Shown here: positions 10,791-21,506 of the stretch, one piece after another
Layout of the letters: the number at the start of each line of letters is the position of its first letter
How positions within the stretch are numbered: the first letter of the stretch is position 1
Assembly (NCBI GenBank): GCA_963854735.1
Contig: OY978098.1
Span: forward strand, 1,858,001 to 1,922,000
Direction of reading: 5' to 3'
Origin: Marvania coccoides
Taxonomy: Eukaryota > Chlorophyta > Trebouxiophyceae > Chlorellales > Chlorellaceae
DNA: 64,000 nt
Notes under the pieces: generated by a model
Told to the model about the DNA's origin: nothing
The model's input: only the letters and a program-made list of their open reading frames with translations
The model's database searches: none
Program-made: the position numbers and the translations under genes

Positions 10791-13175
10791 ATGTTGGGGG
10801 AGAGCTTTTTGTTTTTCTCCAGCTATTTCAACCTTGGCTCCTTCTTTCTGGGGCTGGTGGTCAGCGCAGCGCTAATTTTGGCAGGGTTTTTGTCCCTGCA
10901 GCAGCACAGCAGCCGGTACAAGAAAATTCGCAGGGCAGCGCACGCTTCCGCGCTCAGTCTCGATGCCATAGCAGCGCTGTTTGACCGAGAGAGCGGGGGC
11001 CTCCCTGCCTGGATGCGAGCTCCCAGAGACCATCAATCGAACTCAGCATGGCTGAATCAGGCCCTCGCCGTGCTGTGGCCACATATTTCTCGCGCAGTTA
11101 CAACTTGGGCTTTCAGAGGACGGGCGCTGGAGGAGCTGCTTAACTCTACCAACTTTTGGAAACCGGCCTGGCTGGCTGCCAGCGGGGTGGTGCCCCAAAA
11201 GCTGGAGCTGGGCTCGGCGCCTCCCACAGTGAGCGGATAAAATGCGGTTTCTTATGCGGTTTCTTCTTTCCTCTAAGTCCATTTTTTGTTAACTTTATAA
11301 AGCTTTTTTTTCCAGGTGACGGGCATAAAAATACGAGAAGCCTCTGAGGCTGCTGCTGCTGCTGCCTCCTCCGGCCTGCGCGGCGCCAAGCACGACGCCT
11401 CCATGGTCATCGACGTTGACTTCAACTGGGTCTCGAAAATGAGGCTACAGATAGCTATGAAAACTTTATCCACGGTGGACAACCCCTCCATCGTGGATCG
11501 CGCGCTGGCCTTTGTCTCTCGCGCAGTCACAGTCAAAGTTGTCATCCAGAACGCGGTGGCGCGCGGGCAGATGCGCATCGTGGTCTCCCCGCTGCTGGGA
11601 GAGATCCCTGTGGTCGGGGCGCTGCGAATCTCCTTTCTGGAGGCTCCAGCCATCAGCTATGCCATGAAATCATTCGGCGCTAACCCGCTGCTCATCCCTG
11701 GCCTGGAGGCGTACCTCAACAACTTCGTAACCTCACAGGTGCTGCATCCCTTCAAGTTTCCCGAAGGGTTAACCCTCCCCGTCGCTGAGTGGTTTGGCGT
11801 CGACGTGGCGGTGCCCCGGGTGCGTCCGGAGGGGGTGCTCAACGCCACCGTACGCTCTGCAGCCAACTTGCCGCGCGCAGACCTGTTTGGAGGCTGCGAC
11901 CCCTACGTTCGGCAAGCTTTTCATGATTTTTTATTTTCGATTTTTCTAAACTTCAACTGCACTATAATTGTCCTCCCATCTTTCACACCTCCAATCTTAC
12001 GTTTCCCCGCTCTGCAGGCTGTTTGTGGCCGATCGCCTGAAGCTGCGCACCTCCGTCAAGTCCAATACGCTGTCCCCCGTGTGGGAGGAGCAGTTTCAGT
12101 TCGTGGTGCACGGCTCCGCCCACGAGGTGCTCACCCTGGAGCTGTGGGATAGCGACGCCTTCAACCCAGACGACCTCATCGGCCGCACCGAGGTGCCGCT
12201 GCACTGCCTCAACCTGGCGCAGGGGCACGTCAACGACCTCACGCTGACGGTGCCCCGCGTGGGGAAGAAAGCGCACCGCCAGGCCATGGAGATCAGCGTG
12301 GATGCCACCTCTGGGGGCGCCGCCGCTGCACAGCAGAGCATCGAAGAACAAACAACGGCTGCTGGGCGTGCTGGGGCGCCTCCCTCCAGGTTGGACGAGG
12401 CCAGCGCTGCGGCGGTGTCCACCGCGATGGCGCCTCAAGGCAGCGGCGGCCCAGCAGCTCGCACTGAGCGCCCCTCCTACTCTTCTTCTGCACCGATGCT
12501 GGGGCGGCTGCATAAGGGCGCATCCCGCCGCAAGGCTGAGCCCGTGCTCGCGGTCTCGCTGCAGTTTTTCAAGTTTTCTTCGTCAGAGGTGCACGCGGCG
12601 GAGGCAGCGCAGCGCGGCGCGGAGTGGGAGCTCAGCGCATCGTCCCCCCAGACTCGCCGCCTGCTGCGCGGCGGCATGCTGTATGCCGAGCTCATGCGCG
12701 CCGAGGGGCTGGCCACGCAGCGCGCGGCGATGACAAAGTCTTTCAAGCTGAAGGTCAAGGTTGGCCGACGGGCGGAAGCGCCGGTTTACAAAAAGACGGC
12801 CGAGCGCTCGGGGGCGACCAAAGGGATGAACGCGCGCGACCCAGTGTTTGAGCAGACCGTAGATTTCCTCGTACGTTTCTTCTTACGTATATTTTTTTGA
12901 TAAACGCATCTGTTTCCCCCCTCAAACTGAACATTTCGCGCTTGGTGCGCTTGATGCAGGTGGACGGCGACACGGCGCACGCTCCTGAGACGGTCGTCAC
13001 TGTTGAGATCTGGGTGGACCACCTGATTCGCAAATCAACGTTCAAGGGAGCGGTCGTGGTGCCACTGGCGCGCATCATCGCGGCTGGCAGGCTCAGGGAG
13101 ACGTGGCCGCTGCAGGGCGGGGAGGGCGTGCTGGAGATGGCTCTGGAGTGGCAGGGCATGATGGAGGTGCTGTGA
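10791..13175 (+). CDS. Extended-synaptotagmin-like lipid-transfer protein (SMP + two C2 domains)
   Basis: Exons are 10791-11228, 11316-11911, 12018-12870 and 12960-13175, giving 700 residues. An N-terminal hydrophobic hairpin (FFLGLVVSAALILAGFLSL) anchors it. An SMP domain spans about residues 80-330, with the typical start NQALAVLWPHI and end AYLNNFVTSQVLHPF. The first C2 domain holds ATVRSAANLPRADLFGGCDPYVRLFVADR and the acidic loop ELWDSDAFNPDD. A weaker second C2 lies after a Ser/Ala-rich linker. Such proteins tether the ER to the plasma membrane and move glycerolipids. Intron 2 begins with GC: the splice CG|GCAAGC restores DPYVR-LFVAD exactly and no GT donor fits the phase. C2A keeps several acidic calcium-loop residues; C2B looks degenerate. 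Confidence 0.88.
11912..12017 (+). other. GC-AG intron (donor GCAAGC) in SMP-C2 gene
   Basis: The upstream exon ends in phase 2 (GTT CG) and the downstream exon begins with G CTG after TCTGCAG. Joining them gives Arg and an uninterrupted C2 strand (DPYVRLFV). The nearby GT at TAC|GTTCGG would shift the frame. Confidence 0.85.
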
Positions 13176-13789
13176 TTGGAGAGCCTGCGACGGGGAATTT
13201 TTTTGCATGCATATGCATGATCTAACGAACGCTTGATGCATAAATATATTATGAAAGAGATATGAAACATCTTTGATGCCTCTAGTGTTTAGCTACTTTC
13301 AGGGCTGTTCTCATCGCCAGGCCAAAGTGATCGAAAATTCAACACCCCATCTTCAATAGAAGACTACGTTGCCTACTGGTGGACTACAGCGCGACTTTGG
13401 AATCGGACACCGGAGGGGTTTTCTCTGAAAGAGATAAACTAGAATTACGGTAGTACAGCTGTGTAGAACACCTCACTTGTGTGCGCGGGAAATTTTCAAA
13501 ATTCAAATGAATTGGTAATGATGACCAGTAGAAAATTACCCTTGTGCGGGAAAATTCAAATTATGTGCAATAAGACATAGCCAGCGCGTTATTATAGACA
13601 AATGCTCAGCCACTTGTGGCAACATTTTAACCACGGAAACTAGGACAGAAAGAGCCCGATTTCCTCTGTGCTATGCGCTTTTCCTGTTCCGCTCGTTGAG
13701 AATTAGCCATATGCACAAGAATTAAGCCACAATTATCTCGCATCGTCGCCAATTTGAAGATTCGGCCCCCCTAAAAACGGCTCACCGCG
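13176..13789. other. Intergenic spacer upstream of sulfotransferase 2
   Basis: AT-rich spacer of about 600 nt without a supportable gene. It contains two copies of GCGGGAAA (13485-13492 and 13546-13553), each followed by an AATT...TCAAA-like stretch. Confidence 0.5.
13485..13553 (+). promoter_or_regulatory. Two E2F-like GCGGGAAA sites
   Basis: Two exact copies of GCGGGAAA, 61 nt apart, about 240-300 nt before the start of sulfotransferase 2. The sequence matches the E2F/DP consensus TTTSSCGC read on the other strand. Whether they are bound is unknown. Confidence 0.3.
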
Positions 13790-15143
13790 ATGTTCAGTTA
13801 CTCGCCGAGCGGGCGGCGCATACCCTACCGACAACTTGTCTTCCGCTCCAAGGCCGCAATTGTCGTAATGACAGCCGCGTGCATATTTTCGGTGTTTTCC
13901 CGCTCCAACGTCGTCCAGCCGACCCCAACCAGCAGCGGCTCGAGGGAGATTGTGGGGGGGGCAGCCAGCAGCGATATCAACCTCCGACGAAAAATGAATG
14001 CAGAAGTACTGGCCGAATCAAGCTACATTCGCTCGGCAGCCTCCCGCCGGGAAGATGAACATTCTCCCGATTGCACCCCGCAGAGCCCCTCCGTCATCGT
14101 GTACAACCGCATCCCCAAGGCAGGCAGCACCACTCTCATCGCGCTCCTGCGAAATATGGCGGAGCTCAACGATTTTGACATCCTCGTGCCCAAGCCAAAG
14201 CACAACCGCACGGCAGCCCTCGAGGCCATCAATGCGGCGCTGGGATCGGGCAACAGGACCGTGGTGGTGCAGCACTTTCACTTTCCTGACGCCGTCGACC
14301 CCCGTATTCACTACGTCAACGTGATGCGGCACCCGGTGGACCGCTGCGTGTCTGCCTACTACTACGCGCGCTTCGGAAAGCGCCCAGAAGGGCAGGTTGA
14401 GGCGTCGCTGCGGCGCTTTGGCAACCAGACATTGGATGAGTGAGTGGCTGCTTGCGTGTTCTCCCCCCCCACTTCTTCTGAAGATTTTCATTTTGGACGA
14501 GAAAAAAATGAACTCGCTGCTAAACAACTGCTCCTTGCTACGCTTTTCAGGTGCATGCAGTTGCCAGAGGACGACCGCAGATGCCTCAACTGTCCCTCGC
14601 AAGTGCAGGTATGCATGGAATGCAATTATTATGCCCTAAAAACATAAATTCCTCGTCTTTTTGCCAGCATATTTTTTTTACCGAATGCTCACCAATATCC
14701 CTTTCTTTTTTCTTCAGGCGCGGTTCTTCTGTGGCCCAGAGGGTGGCATATGCCGCAAGCTGGCGTCGGACCCCGACGAGATGCTGCGCAGAGCACTGTA
14801 CAACCTCAAAGCGCAGTACACAGTAGGCATTATCGAAGATCTGTCGAGGACTGTGGACGTGATGGAGTCGCTGTTCCCCGACTACTTCAGCGGCATGGGC
14901 GACGCGCTAAAGCGCATCCCGCCGCAGCGCGTGAACCGAGCAAAGGCCTACAGAGAGCCCACGCAGCAGACGAAGGAGGCTGTCGCCAAGTGGTCGAAGG
15001 TGGACATGGCAATCTACGACAAAGTTGAAGCGGACTTGCGCAAACTGCACGGCGTCTGCATGGCCAGGAGAGCAGACGAGGAGTACATGCGGAAGGAGAA
15101 GGAGGGCGGCCACCCCAGGCGGAGCAAAAAATTATTATTATAG
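13790..15143 (+). CDS. Type II membrane sulfotransferase, HS2ST/UST-like (paralogue 2)
   Basis: Exons are 13790-14439, 14551-14608 and 14718-15143, giving 377 residues. The signal anchor is near residues 22-40 (KAAIVVMTAACIFSVFS), followed by a stem of about 60 residues. The PAPS-binding loop is NRIPKAGSTTLIALL and the 3'-phosphate motif is MRHPVDRCVSAYYY. The C-terminal half is very close to paralogue 1 (AQYTVGIIEDL, FSGMGDALKRIPPQRV). Intron 1 (phase 2, between Asp-Glu and Cys-Met) is shared with paralogue 3; intron 2 before ARFFCG is found only here; the intron at the WYNLK position of paralogue 1 is absent. The tail is basic. The expected role is Golgi polysaccharide O-sulfation; the acceptor sugar cannot be read from sequence. 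Confidence 0.88.
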
Positions 15144-15511
15144 CGTAGAAAACTCCAACGGTACTTAATAAACATTCCGTGGGATGTGCACACCCTTTTC
15201 TATCCCGCAATCTCATTTTTTACCACCCCCTTTCATTGTGGCATATTATTTATTAACCCCTTTGTGGCACTGAATTATTTGAGCGTTGCTTTTTTCCCCT
15301 TCCTCCTCTTTTTGTTTACTTCTTTCACCCACCATGAGGTCTACATAATCTAATATATTGACTCTATTTCTGTTCTGTTGTTATCTCTCTCACCCCCTTT
15401 TTCTCTCTCATACTCTCTCCCCTCCGTGATGCCCTGTCCATAGTTTTAATTTACATTCCCTAACCTTGATTGTATACATTTTACATTGCCTGCTATTGAC
15501 TCAATTTCTGT

Positions 15512-15588
<77 letters not shown>

Positions 15589-16390
15589 TCTCTCTCTCCC
15601 TCTCCGCTCATTGAAGCCCTATTCATAGTTCAATTTACTTCTCGAACCTTGATTGTTTATAGTTTAGCCAGGGGCATGGTGAGATACTATTTTTTTGAGT
15701 ACATTAATTTATTTCCTTGTTGGAGTGAGGCATGCTGGCATGCCGGGATGCTTGCCCATGAATAAACTTGTTGATTAATACGCGTAGCAAACCAGAGGGC
15801 TGGTTCTTGTCTCTCTTGCGAATAATAACACGTCGTCATATTATACCCCACCCCTTTCGGCTCTTCGGAGAGTCGCGTAATGCAGCTTACAGTTGAATTT
15901 TCTGCGGGCCCGGTGCCATTTTCAGATATCAGTGCCAATGGCATGCAGCCATTGTGCTTGGTCCTCCTCAGAAGAAAGAATATAGGCGCTAGCGGGAATG
16001 GATGAAGGGCGATGGAATCTGCACAGCCAGTGTATGAACTCCGAAATTTCAACTGCCTTCTAGGCTTCTTTCTTTATCATCATTTGGCACCGGGACTCGC
16101 CTTGATAATCAACCAAATGAATTTATTCCTCCATTATAAGTGACATTCAGAAGTATTTGAACCACATTTGTAGTTGCCACGCCATTTCCCGGATTGTTGG
16201 TTGGTGAACTCATCAATAGATTTGCGTCCTCTGCTGGCCAATTCGAGGCCAACTGGCATTTGGAGGGTGCCGTCCATCTGCATCGACCCGAAAATACTTT
16301 AATTAACTCTTGTGCGGATATATTGAGCTTCTCCGACGAAAACTAAATTAATCAATGAATCTTCTTAGAATTCCGTAAACCACCTCTAAA
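15144..16390. other. Intergenic spacer with long CT microsatellite
   Basis: About 1.2 kb without a convincing gene. A poly(A)-like AATAAA lies just after the paralogue 2 stop (near 15168). Pyrimidine-rich DNA at 15250-15600 includes a long CT tract. The rest is AT-rich upstream sequence of sulfotransferase 3. Confidence 0.55.
15516..15604. repeat. (CT)n microsatellite
   Basis: Almost pure CT dinucleotide repeats of about 85 nt with two CCC interruptions near the right end. The Ser-Leu open frame it creates is an artefact. Confidence 0.97.
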
Positions 16391-17749
16391 ATGGCCATCT
16401 CGATCATGACCAGTTCGGGAGGAGGAGGCTGGAACCCACGGCGCATGTCACCCCGCAGCAAACAAGTGGCGATCTTTGCCGCAGCGGCGTGCGTTGCCGT
16501 CCTCTTCATTTCGCTGCCGCAGCGCTCGGAGCAGCAGCTGATCGCCCCCCCGGCAAAGGCTAGAGCAAAAAATGTAAAGTCGACGATCATGATCGACAAC
16601 AAGCCTGCACCGGCGGAAGCCTTCAACCACGGCGCGCGGCAGATGAAGGCTGAGGAAACGGCAAAGGAGAGAGTGGTGGTTGCTGAGGAGAAACCGCCGA
16701 AACCGCTGGACAAGGACGAAGAGGCGGCGGTGCAGCGATTTGTCGAGGACAGGACGCTGGTCCACGAAGGCAACCCTCCCACTGAGGACTGCAGCCCGTT
16801 GTTCCCCTCCGTCATCGTCTACAACCGCATCCCCAAGGCCGCCAGCAGCACCATCATCACTCTGCTGCGGGAGATGGCGGAGGAGAACGGCTTCGTCATC
16901 TCCCGCCCCACCCCCAAGCACGACCAAGATGCGGCTCGTCAAGCCATTTTAGGTGCCCTTGAGTCAGGGGAGAAGACGGTAATCGTGCAGCATTTCCACT
17001 TTCCCGACGTCGTTGACGACAGGATTGCGTACATCAACGTGATGCGGCACCCAGTGGACCGCTGCGTCTCTGCCTACCACTACTTGCGGTATGGGGCCCG
17101 GCCAAAGGCGGACAGGGAGAGGACGATTAGACGACTGGGAGACCTGAGCATGGAAGAGTACGTGTCGTGTCGCGTATAGATCTAACCCTAGTCCGCATGG
17201 ATTTTAAAGCAAAGTTAGACCCCGTTATGCTTGTTAAATAAGTAAATGCGGATTTATCCGTCTGTTTCTAACCCTTTTGCATTTTTTTCCGCCAGGTGCC
17301 TGTCGCAGCCGATTGAAGAGTGGAGGTCCTGTCTCAACTGCCCGCCGCAGGTCCAGGCCCGGTTCTTCTGCGGCCCAGACGGCGGCATGTGCGACCGGCC
17401 CCACCCCGAGGAGATTGTGCGACGGGCGTGGTACAACTTGAAAAGCCAGTACACAGTGGGGGTGATGGAGAACTTGACCAGCACGATCGACGTGTGGGAG
17501 TCGCTGTTTCCAAAGTTCTTTCGCGGCATGGGCGAGGCGCTGGGGCGCAGCACGCCGCAGCGCGTGAGCAGCAAAAAATCATCCTACGTTGAGCCCAACG
17601 AAAAGACGCGGCAGTCGATTGCGAGGTGGTCCGCTGTGGACATGGAGATCTATGACAAGGCGGCGGCGGACTTGGAGAAGCTGCATAAGGTGTGCATGGA
17701 CAGGCGGGCGGCAAAGTTGGAGCGGCGGCGGCAGCGCAATGAAGAATGA
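16391..17749 (+). CDS. Type II membrane sulfotransferase, HS2ST/UST-like (paralogue 3)
   Basis: Exons are 16391-17157 and 17296-17749, giving 406 residues, the longest of the three. The signal anchor is near residues 24-42 (QVAIFAAAACVAVLFISLP), followed by a longer Lys/Glu/Ala-rich stem that would hold the catalytic part away from the Golgi membrane. The PAPS loop is NRIPKAASSTIITLL (AAS replaces AGS of the other two) and the 3'-phosphate site is MRHPVDRCVSAYHYLRYG. The cysteine pair SCLNCPPQ and the FFRGMGEALGRSTPQRV segment are conserved. The single intron is in the same place and phase as intron 1 of paralogue 2. Gene 3 is convergent with XAP5, 128 nt apart. Confidence 0.88.
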
Positions 17750-17877
17750 CCCACTAGCTAGTAGTGCCGTGCTATTATTATGGTATTTGTTACCAGTGCT
17801 CAGCATTGTATGTTTAAACTTCGGGTTTCATTTTTTTTCCAGCCAGCTAATCCATAATGAGTATGTTTTGCCAGAGC

Positions 17878-18954
17878 TTAAGAATTGCCCGAGTCGTAAA
17901 CTTCCCATCGGTTGTAAGGAAAAATGTGCTTGTGCCGAGAGTACCAGTGCCGATCAACCACCTTACCAGCGTGGCTGTCCTGCGCCTTCAAACGCGGGTC
18001 GAACGTGGCCACGGCGTGCTCCTGCAGGTCGAACTGAAACAGCGGGCCGCTGCGCCCCTGCGCCTTCTTCGTGATGAGCTCGTAGAAAGTGACGGTGTGC
18101 GGCAGAATGACGTCCTCTTTCACGTACATCAGTCCGCTCACGCTGGAGGCGCGCATCTCCCGGAAGTGCGGCGCCAGCTGGTCTAACACAGCTTTCAAAA
18201 ACGCCGCCACCGTGTCGCCTTTCTTAACCGTCACCGTACGGCGATGCCCGGTACCGTTCCAGTACGAGTACGTGATCTCCAGAGGCTCCGCTTTGATGGC
18301 CTCCTGCTGCTGCGCCCACTCCCGTTTCAGCTCTGCCCGCAGCGCCTCTTCCTGCCGCTCGCGATCTTTGTCTGGTAGAAAGTCTGCACGTACGCCAGGG
18401 TCCTTGCCCAGGGTCGCAAAGCGCCGCCGAGGGGCGGCATCAGCATCAGCGGCCCCGCCATCCTTCTCCCCTGCTGGGGGCACCGCCGCTGCCGCTGTTG
18501 CAAACTTGAACTTGTGGGGCGGCAGCGCTGCCGGCTGGTCTTCCTCCTCTTCTTCTTCTTCTTCGTCGCCAAGGTCGTCGTGGAAGGACAGCTTGCTCTT
18601 CTGCTCCGCTTTGGCTCGTTTGGCGCGCTGCCGGTCTTTCTCAGCCCAGTTTGCATCCTCCGCCGCCTCCCGCTGCCGCTTCTGCTCAGCCTCCAGCCGC
18701 TCCGCGATGGTCTGCCGCTTCTCCAGGAACTCGTTGCGCGTGACCAGGCCCACGGTCTCGGTCTTGAAGGCGGCCTCCAAGACCTCGGAGGTGCCAGAAC
18801 CGAACTGACGGAGATTTTTGTTGCTGGCTGCCTCCGTCTTCTTCTTGGCGTCCTCAAACTGCTGGCGCTGCTCGTCCCGCTCCTTCTGCTGCCGCAAGAC
18901 GCGCCGCTGGTCCTCTCCGGAGCCCACGTAGCCACCCATGCCGTAGCCACTCAT
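17878..18954 (-). CDS. XCT: XAP5/FAM50 family nuclear protein (XCT-like)
   Basis: Single exon, 358 residues. The start MSGYGMGGYVGSGEDQRR is a usual XAP5 N-terminus. It is followed by a charged coiled-coil-like half (ERDEQRQQFEDAKKKTE, EFLEKRQTIAERLEAEQKR) and an acidic patch (DDLGDEEEEEEEEDQ). The conserved XAP5 domain covers the C-terminal half: TYSYWNGTGHRRTVTVKKGD, VLDQLAPHFREMRA, LMYVKEDVILPHTVTFYEL and the final KHIFPYNRWEVYD. In plants XCT affects the circadian clock, small-RNA production and splicing; FAM50A is linked to the spliceosome. Length matches the family. The ATG chosen is the first one giving this N-terminus; the frame extends further upstream but into AT-rich DNA. Confidence 0.93.
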   Translation of the reverse strand: MSGYGMGGYVGSGEDQRRVLRQQKERDEQRQQFEDAKKKTEAASNKNLRQFGSGTSEVLEAAFKTETVGLVTRNEFLEKRQTIAERLEAEQKRQREAAEDANWAEKDRQRAKRAKAEQKSKLSFHDDLGDEEEEEEEEDQPAALPPHKFKFATAAAAVPPAGEKDGGAADADAAPRRRFATLGKDPGVRADFLPDKDRERQEEALRAELKREWAQQQEAIKAEPLEITYSYWNGTGHRRTVTVKKGDTVAAFLKAVLDQLAPHFREMRASSVSGLMYVKEDVILPHTVTFYELITKKAQGRSGPLFQFDLQEHAVATFDPRLKAQDSHAGKVVDRHWYSRHKHIFPYNRWEVYDSGNS

Positions 18955-19293
18955 GGTGCAGTGATTAAAAAAAAGGTTGGAAAACGATGATGGCTGACAC
19001 AAGCTCGGCCTTATATTTATAATGACCAGACTTACAATATTATGTGTTGAACAAAATAATAGTATAAAACCAGAGCAGCGAGGAGAAATAAGTAGCTGGT
19101 GAGCCAAACTTCCTTGCCTTTTTGTTTTTATTTCAATCTCATTTTATTTTTATCTACGATCAAACACGCGGATCTGATTTTTAAACGGATTACCAGAACC
19201 TCAGCTCGAGCTATTTTGATTTTTTTGGATCTCTCAACTACTGCCTTTTTACCCGAAGACTGAACGTTCAAAGCTTGCGCACCCTCCCCAAAA
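18955..19293. promoter_or_regulatory. Divergent promoter region, XAP5 / NUP35
   Basis: A 339-nt AT-rich spacer between outward-pointing starts. A TTATATTTATAATG stretch at about 19010-19023 may be a TATA-like element for XAP5. Confidence 0.45.
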
Positions 19294-20286
19294 ATGACAT
19301 TTCACACACCCCAGAACATGGGGCCCAGGGAACAGCAGCCTTTCAGCCTGCTGTTCACCCAGCCTCCCTCCAAGACGCCCACCGACGGCCTAAAACAGCG
19401 CACCCCCCCCGCCGCCCCCTTCAGCGGCGCTGGTGGCGCCCATCCGTTCTCCGCGCGCGAGCAGACCCCGCCCTCCCGCCGCCGCAGCCTCACCCCCGCC
19501 AGCTCGGTGGCTAAAGACACCCCGCCGCCCCCACCAGGAGACTCTCTCATGGACTCCCCAGGGCTGGCTGGACCCTCTTTCGCAGGGTGGGCGGGCCAAC
19601 CCGAGCCCAAGCCCTCCATAGACCAAATGGCTGCTTCCCCCCTGGGCGGCGCGCAGCCCCAGGCGCAGCCGGCGGCGACAGCTGCAGCTGCAGCAGCAAG
19701 GGACTATGCCCTGGCTGGGCGAGCGCTGCGGGAACACGACTCGACGTGGGTGACTGTGTTTGGGTTCGTGCAGGCCGACGTTCCGTTGGTTTTGCGCGAG
19801 TTTGGCAAATGCGGCGACATTGAGCAGTTTGGCACTTTTGAGGACGGTCCTCACGTCAACTGGCTGCACATCAGCTACGCGGTAAGAACGAAAGAATGAC
19901 AGGAACATGTGCATTCAAACGCCCGGCATTTGAATATCTTGTTTTCTCAGTTGTTTGGGGTTGTAAAACAATTCTGACGTTGAAATTTCATTTTCTCATT
20001 GCAGAGCAAACACGCGGCGCAGCGGGCGCTGCTGCGGAGCGGGGAGCAGCTATCCGCGGCGTGCATGGTGGGCGTGAAGCCGCTGGGCCCCGCAAAGCGG
20101 GAAGCCATCGAGCGGCAGCTGGGAGGCGGCCGAGGAGCAGCGGCAGCGTCTGCGAGCGCAGCCCTGCCCAAGCTGGCCAGCGCGCGGCCCTACCAGGTGA
20201 ACTCGGTAGCTTCACAGGCCACCATGGTTCCCCTCGCGTCTAAAGGCGCGTGGGAGGTGGTCAGCGAGTTCATTCTGGGCATTTAA
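19294..20286 (+). CDS. NUP35: Nucleoporin NUP35/NUP53 (MPPN-type RRM)
   Basis: Exons are 19294-19881 and about 20005-20286 (phase 0), giving 289 residues. The N-terminal half is Pro/Ser-rich and disordered with SP/TP sites (RRRSLTPASS). The Nup35-type RRM follows at about residues 150-240: STWVTVFGFVQADVPLVLREF, CGDIEQFGTFEDGPHVNWLHISYA, then SKHAAQRALLRSGEQL after the splice. The C-terminus (GAWEVVSEFILGI) resembles the amphipathic membrane-binding helix of Nup53. The protein belongs to the inner ring of the nuclear pore, where it contacts NUP93, NUP155 and the pore membrane. It is convergent with the membrin gene, 96 nt apart. Confidence 0.9.
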
Positions 20287-20382
20287 TACGCTGCGCTGTT
20301 CCCCCGTTTTCTCTGTGTTATTGTGAATTATATACTGGTTTCCCGTTCCTATTCTTCGCTCTTGTTTTTTCTATCACGTTCT

Positions 20383-21129
20383 TTATGCTTTCAACCACCA
20401 GTACGCGAATATCAACAGCCCAGTTACCAGCACCATGCCGCCGTACGCTATCAGCTTATCGATGCCTATCCTCCGCTCCGCCACCCTCAGCACCGAGTCT
20501 GACAGTCCCAGCCCGTTCAACACGTCCAGCACCTTGCGATGGGAGGCTTTCAATCGGTCTCGCTGACTCGTCATTGCTGACAACACTCCCACCCCGCTCT
20601 GGTACGCCTCCTCCAGCACAGCCTTTGAATTCGCTACGCTGCGTCGTGCCGCAACTTCCGCGCCCAGGTCTACCGCTGGCCGGCCCTCCGCTCTGCGTTG
20701 CATCAGCTCCTGCCGTGTGGCTTCTTCCACCATGCGGCGGTGGTGGCGCAAGCCCAGGCGGTCCATTGCCACGCGCAGCGCATCCGCCTCCTCCGCCACC
20801 TGCTCCACCTTGCGCTTCCAAAGGTCCCGCTTGGACGCTGCTTCTCGCATCGACTGCATGCGCCACTGGGCGTCCATGTCAACGCTGACCTTCTGCAGCT
20901 GCGACAGCTGCTGCTGCAGGTCGGCGCCGAAACTGTCAGACACCTGGCCACGGGAAGACTGCAAAGAAAAGGTTTCGTGAGGTTTGAACGTGGACAGCAA
21001 AGGAGCTGCCTATAATGGCAGCAGGCGGGGAACACTCACGTGCTCCGCTGACTCCAGGCGCTCAATGCCAGCGCTCAGCATGAGAATGAGCTTGCGGGAT
21101 TTGGTGTGGAGCGACTGAAGGTCCGCCAT
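20383..21129 (-). CDS. MEMB11: Membrin-type Qb-SNARE (GOSR2/MEMB11)
   Basis: Exons are 21040-21129 and 20383-20958 (phase 0), giving 221 residues. The N-terminus begins MADLQSLHTKSRKLILMLSAGIERLE, a helical membrin start. A heptad-rich region follows, and the SNARE end contains VLDVLNGLGLSDSVLRVAERRIGIDKLI, which matches the typical membrin sequence just before the membrane. The final hydrophobic stretch GGMVLVTGLLIFAYWW is the C-terminal anchor. Membrin acts in ER-to-Golgi and intra-Golgi fusion. Size is as expected for the family. Confidence 0.9.
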
Positions 21130-21506
21130 CGCGTGTGCACACAGCGCTTTGAGCGAGGGACCGAAGAACGCAAGTCAATAAACTTCAAAGATTGTTTTTG
21201 AGAGAAGACAAAAAGGCCAGCTATTTCGTTGTGTTTCTGTGACATTGACACTTTATCAAATTTTTCACATTGCAGTTGTGCTGTTTTGGTGCATCTTTTT
21301 TGCAACAAAAAAATGGTGTTTTGAAGAAAGAGACAGCACTTTTTTTCACTGTTCTGCGGTCTTCTGCAAGTTTCTTAGATAGCTGCAAATATCTTTTATT
21401 CTCACAGCTTTTGTGGGTGCCCCATCTGCCCTCAAGTTTTCTTCGATTTATAAATTCAATCAGAAGCACTTTTTTTCTTCACCCCCCCCCCCCCCCCCTC
21501 CTCAAG
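21130..21506. promoter_or_regulatory. Divergent promoter region, membrin / MtnB-MtnC, with poly-C tract
   Basis: AT-rich spacer between outward-pointing starts. A run of 17 C at 21482-21498 lies 8 nt before the MtnB-MtnC start codon and is probably in its 5' leader. Confidence 0.55.

Noticed and set aside
15466..15765. Open frame with Ser-Leu repeats
   Set aside because: It is only a translation of the CT microsatellite.
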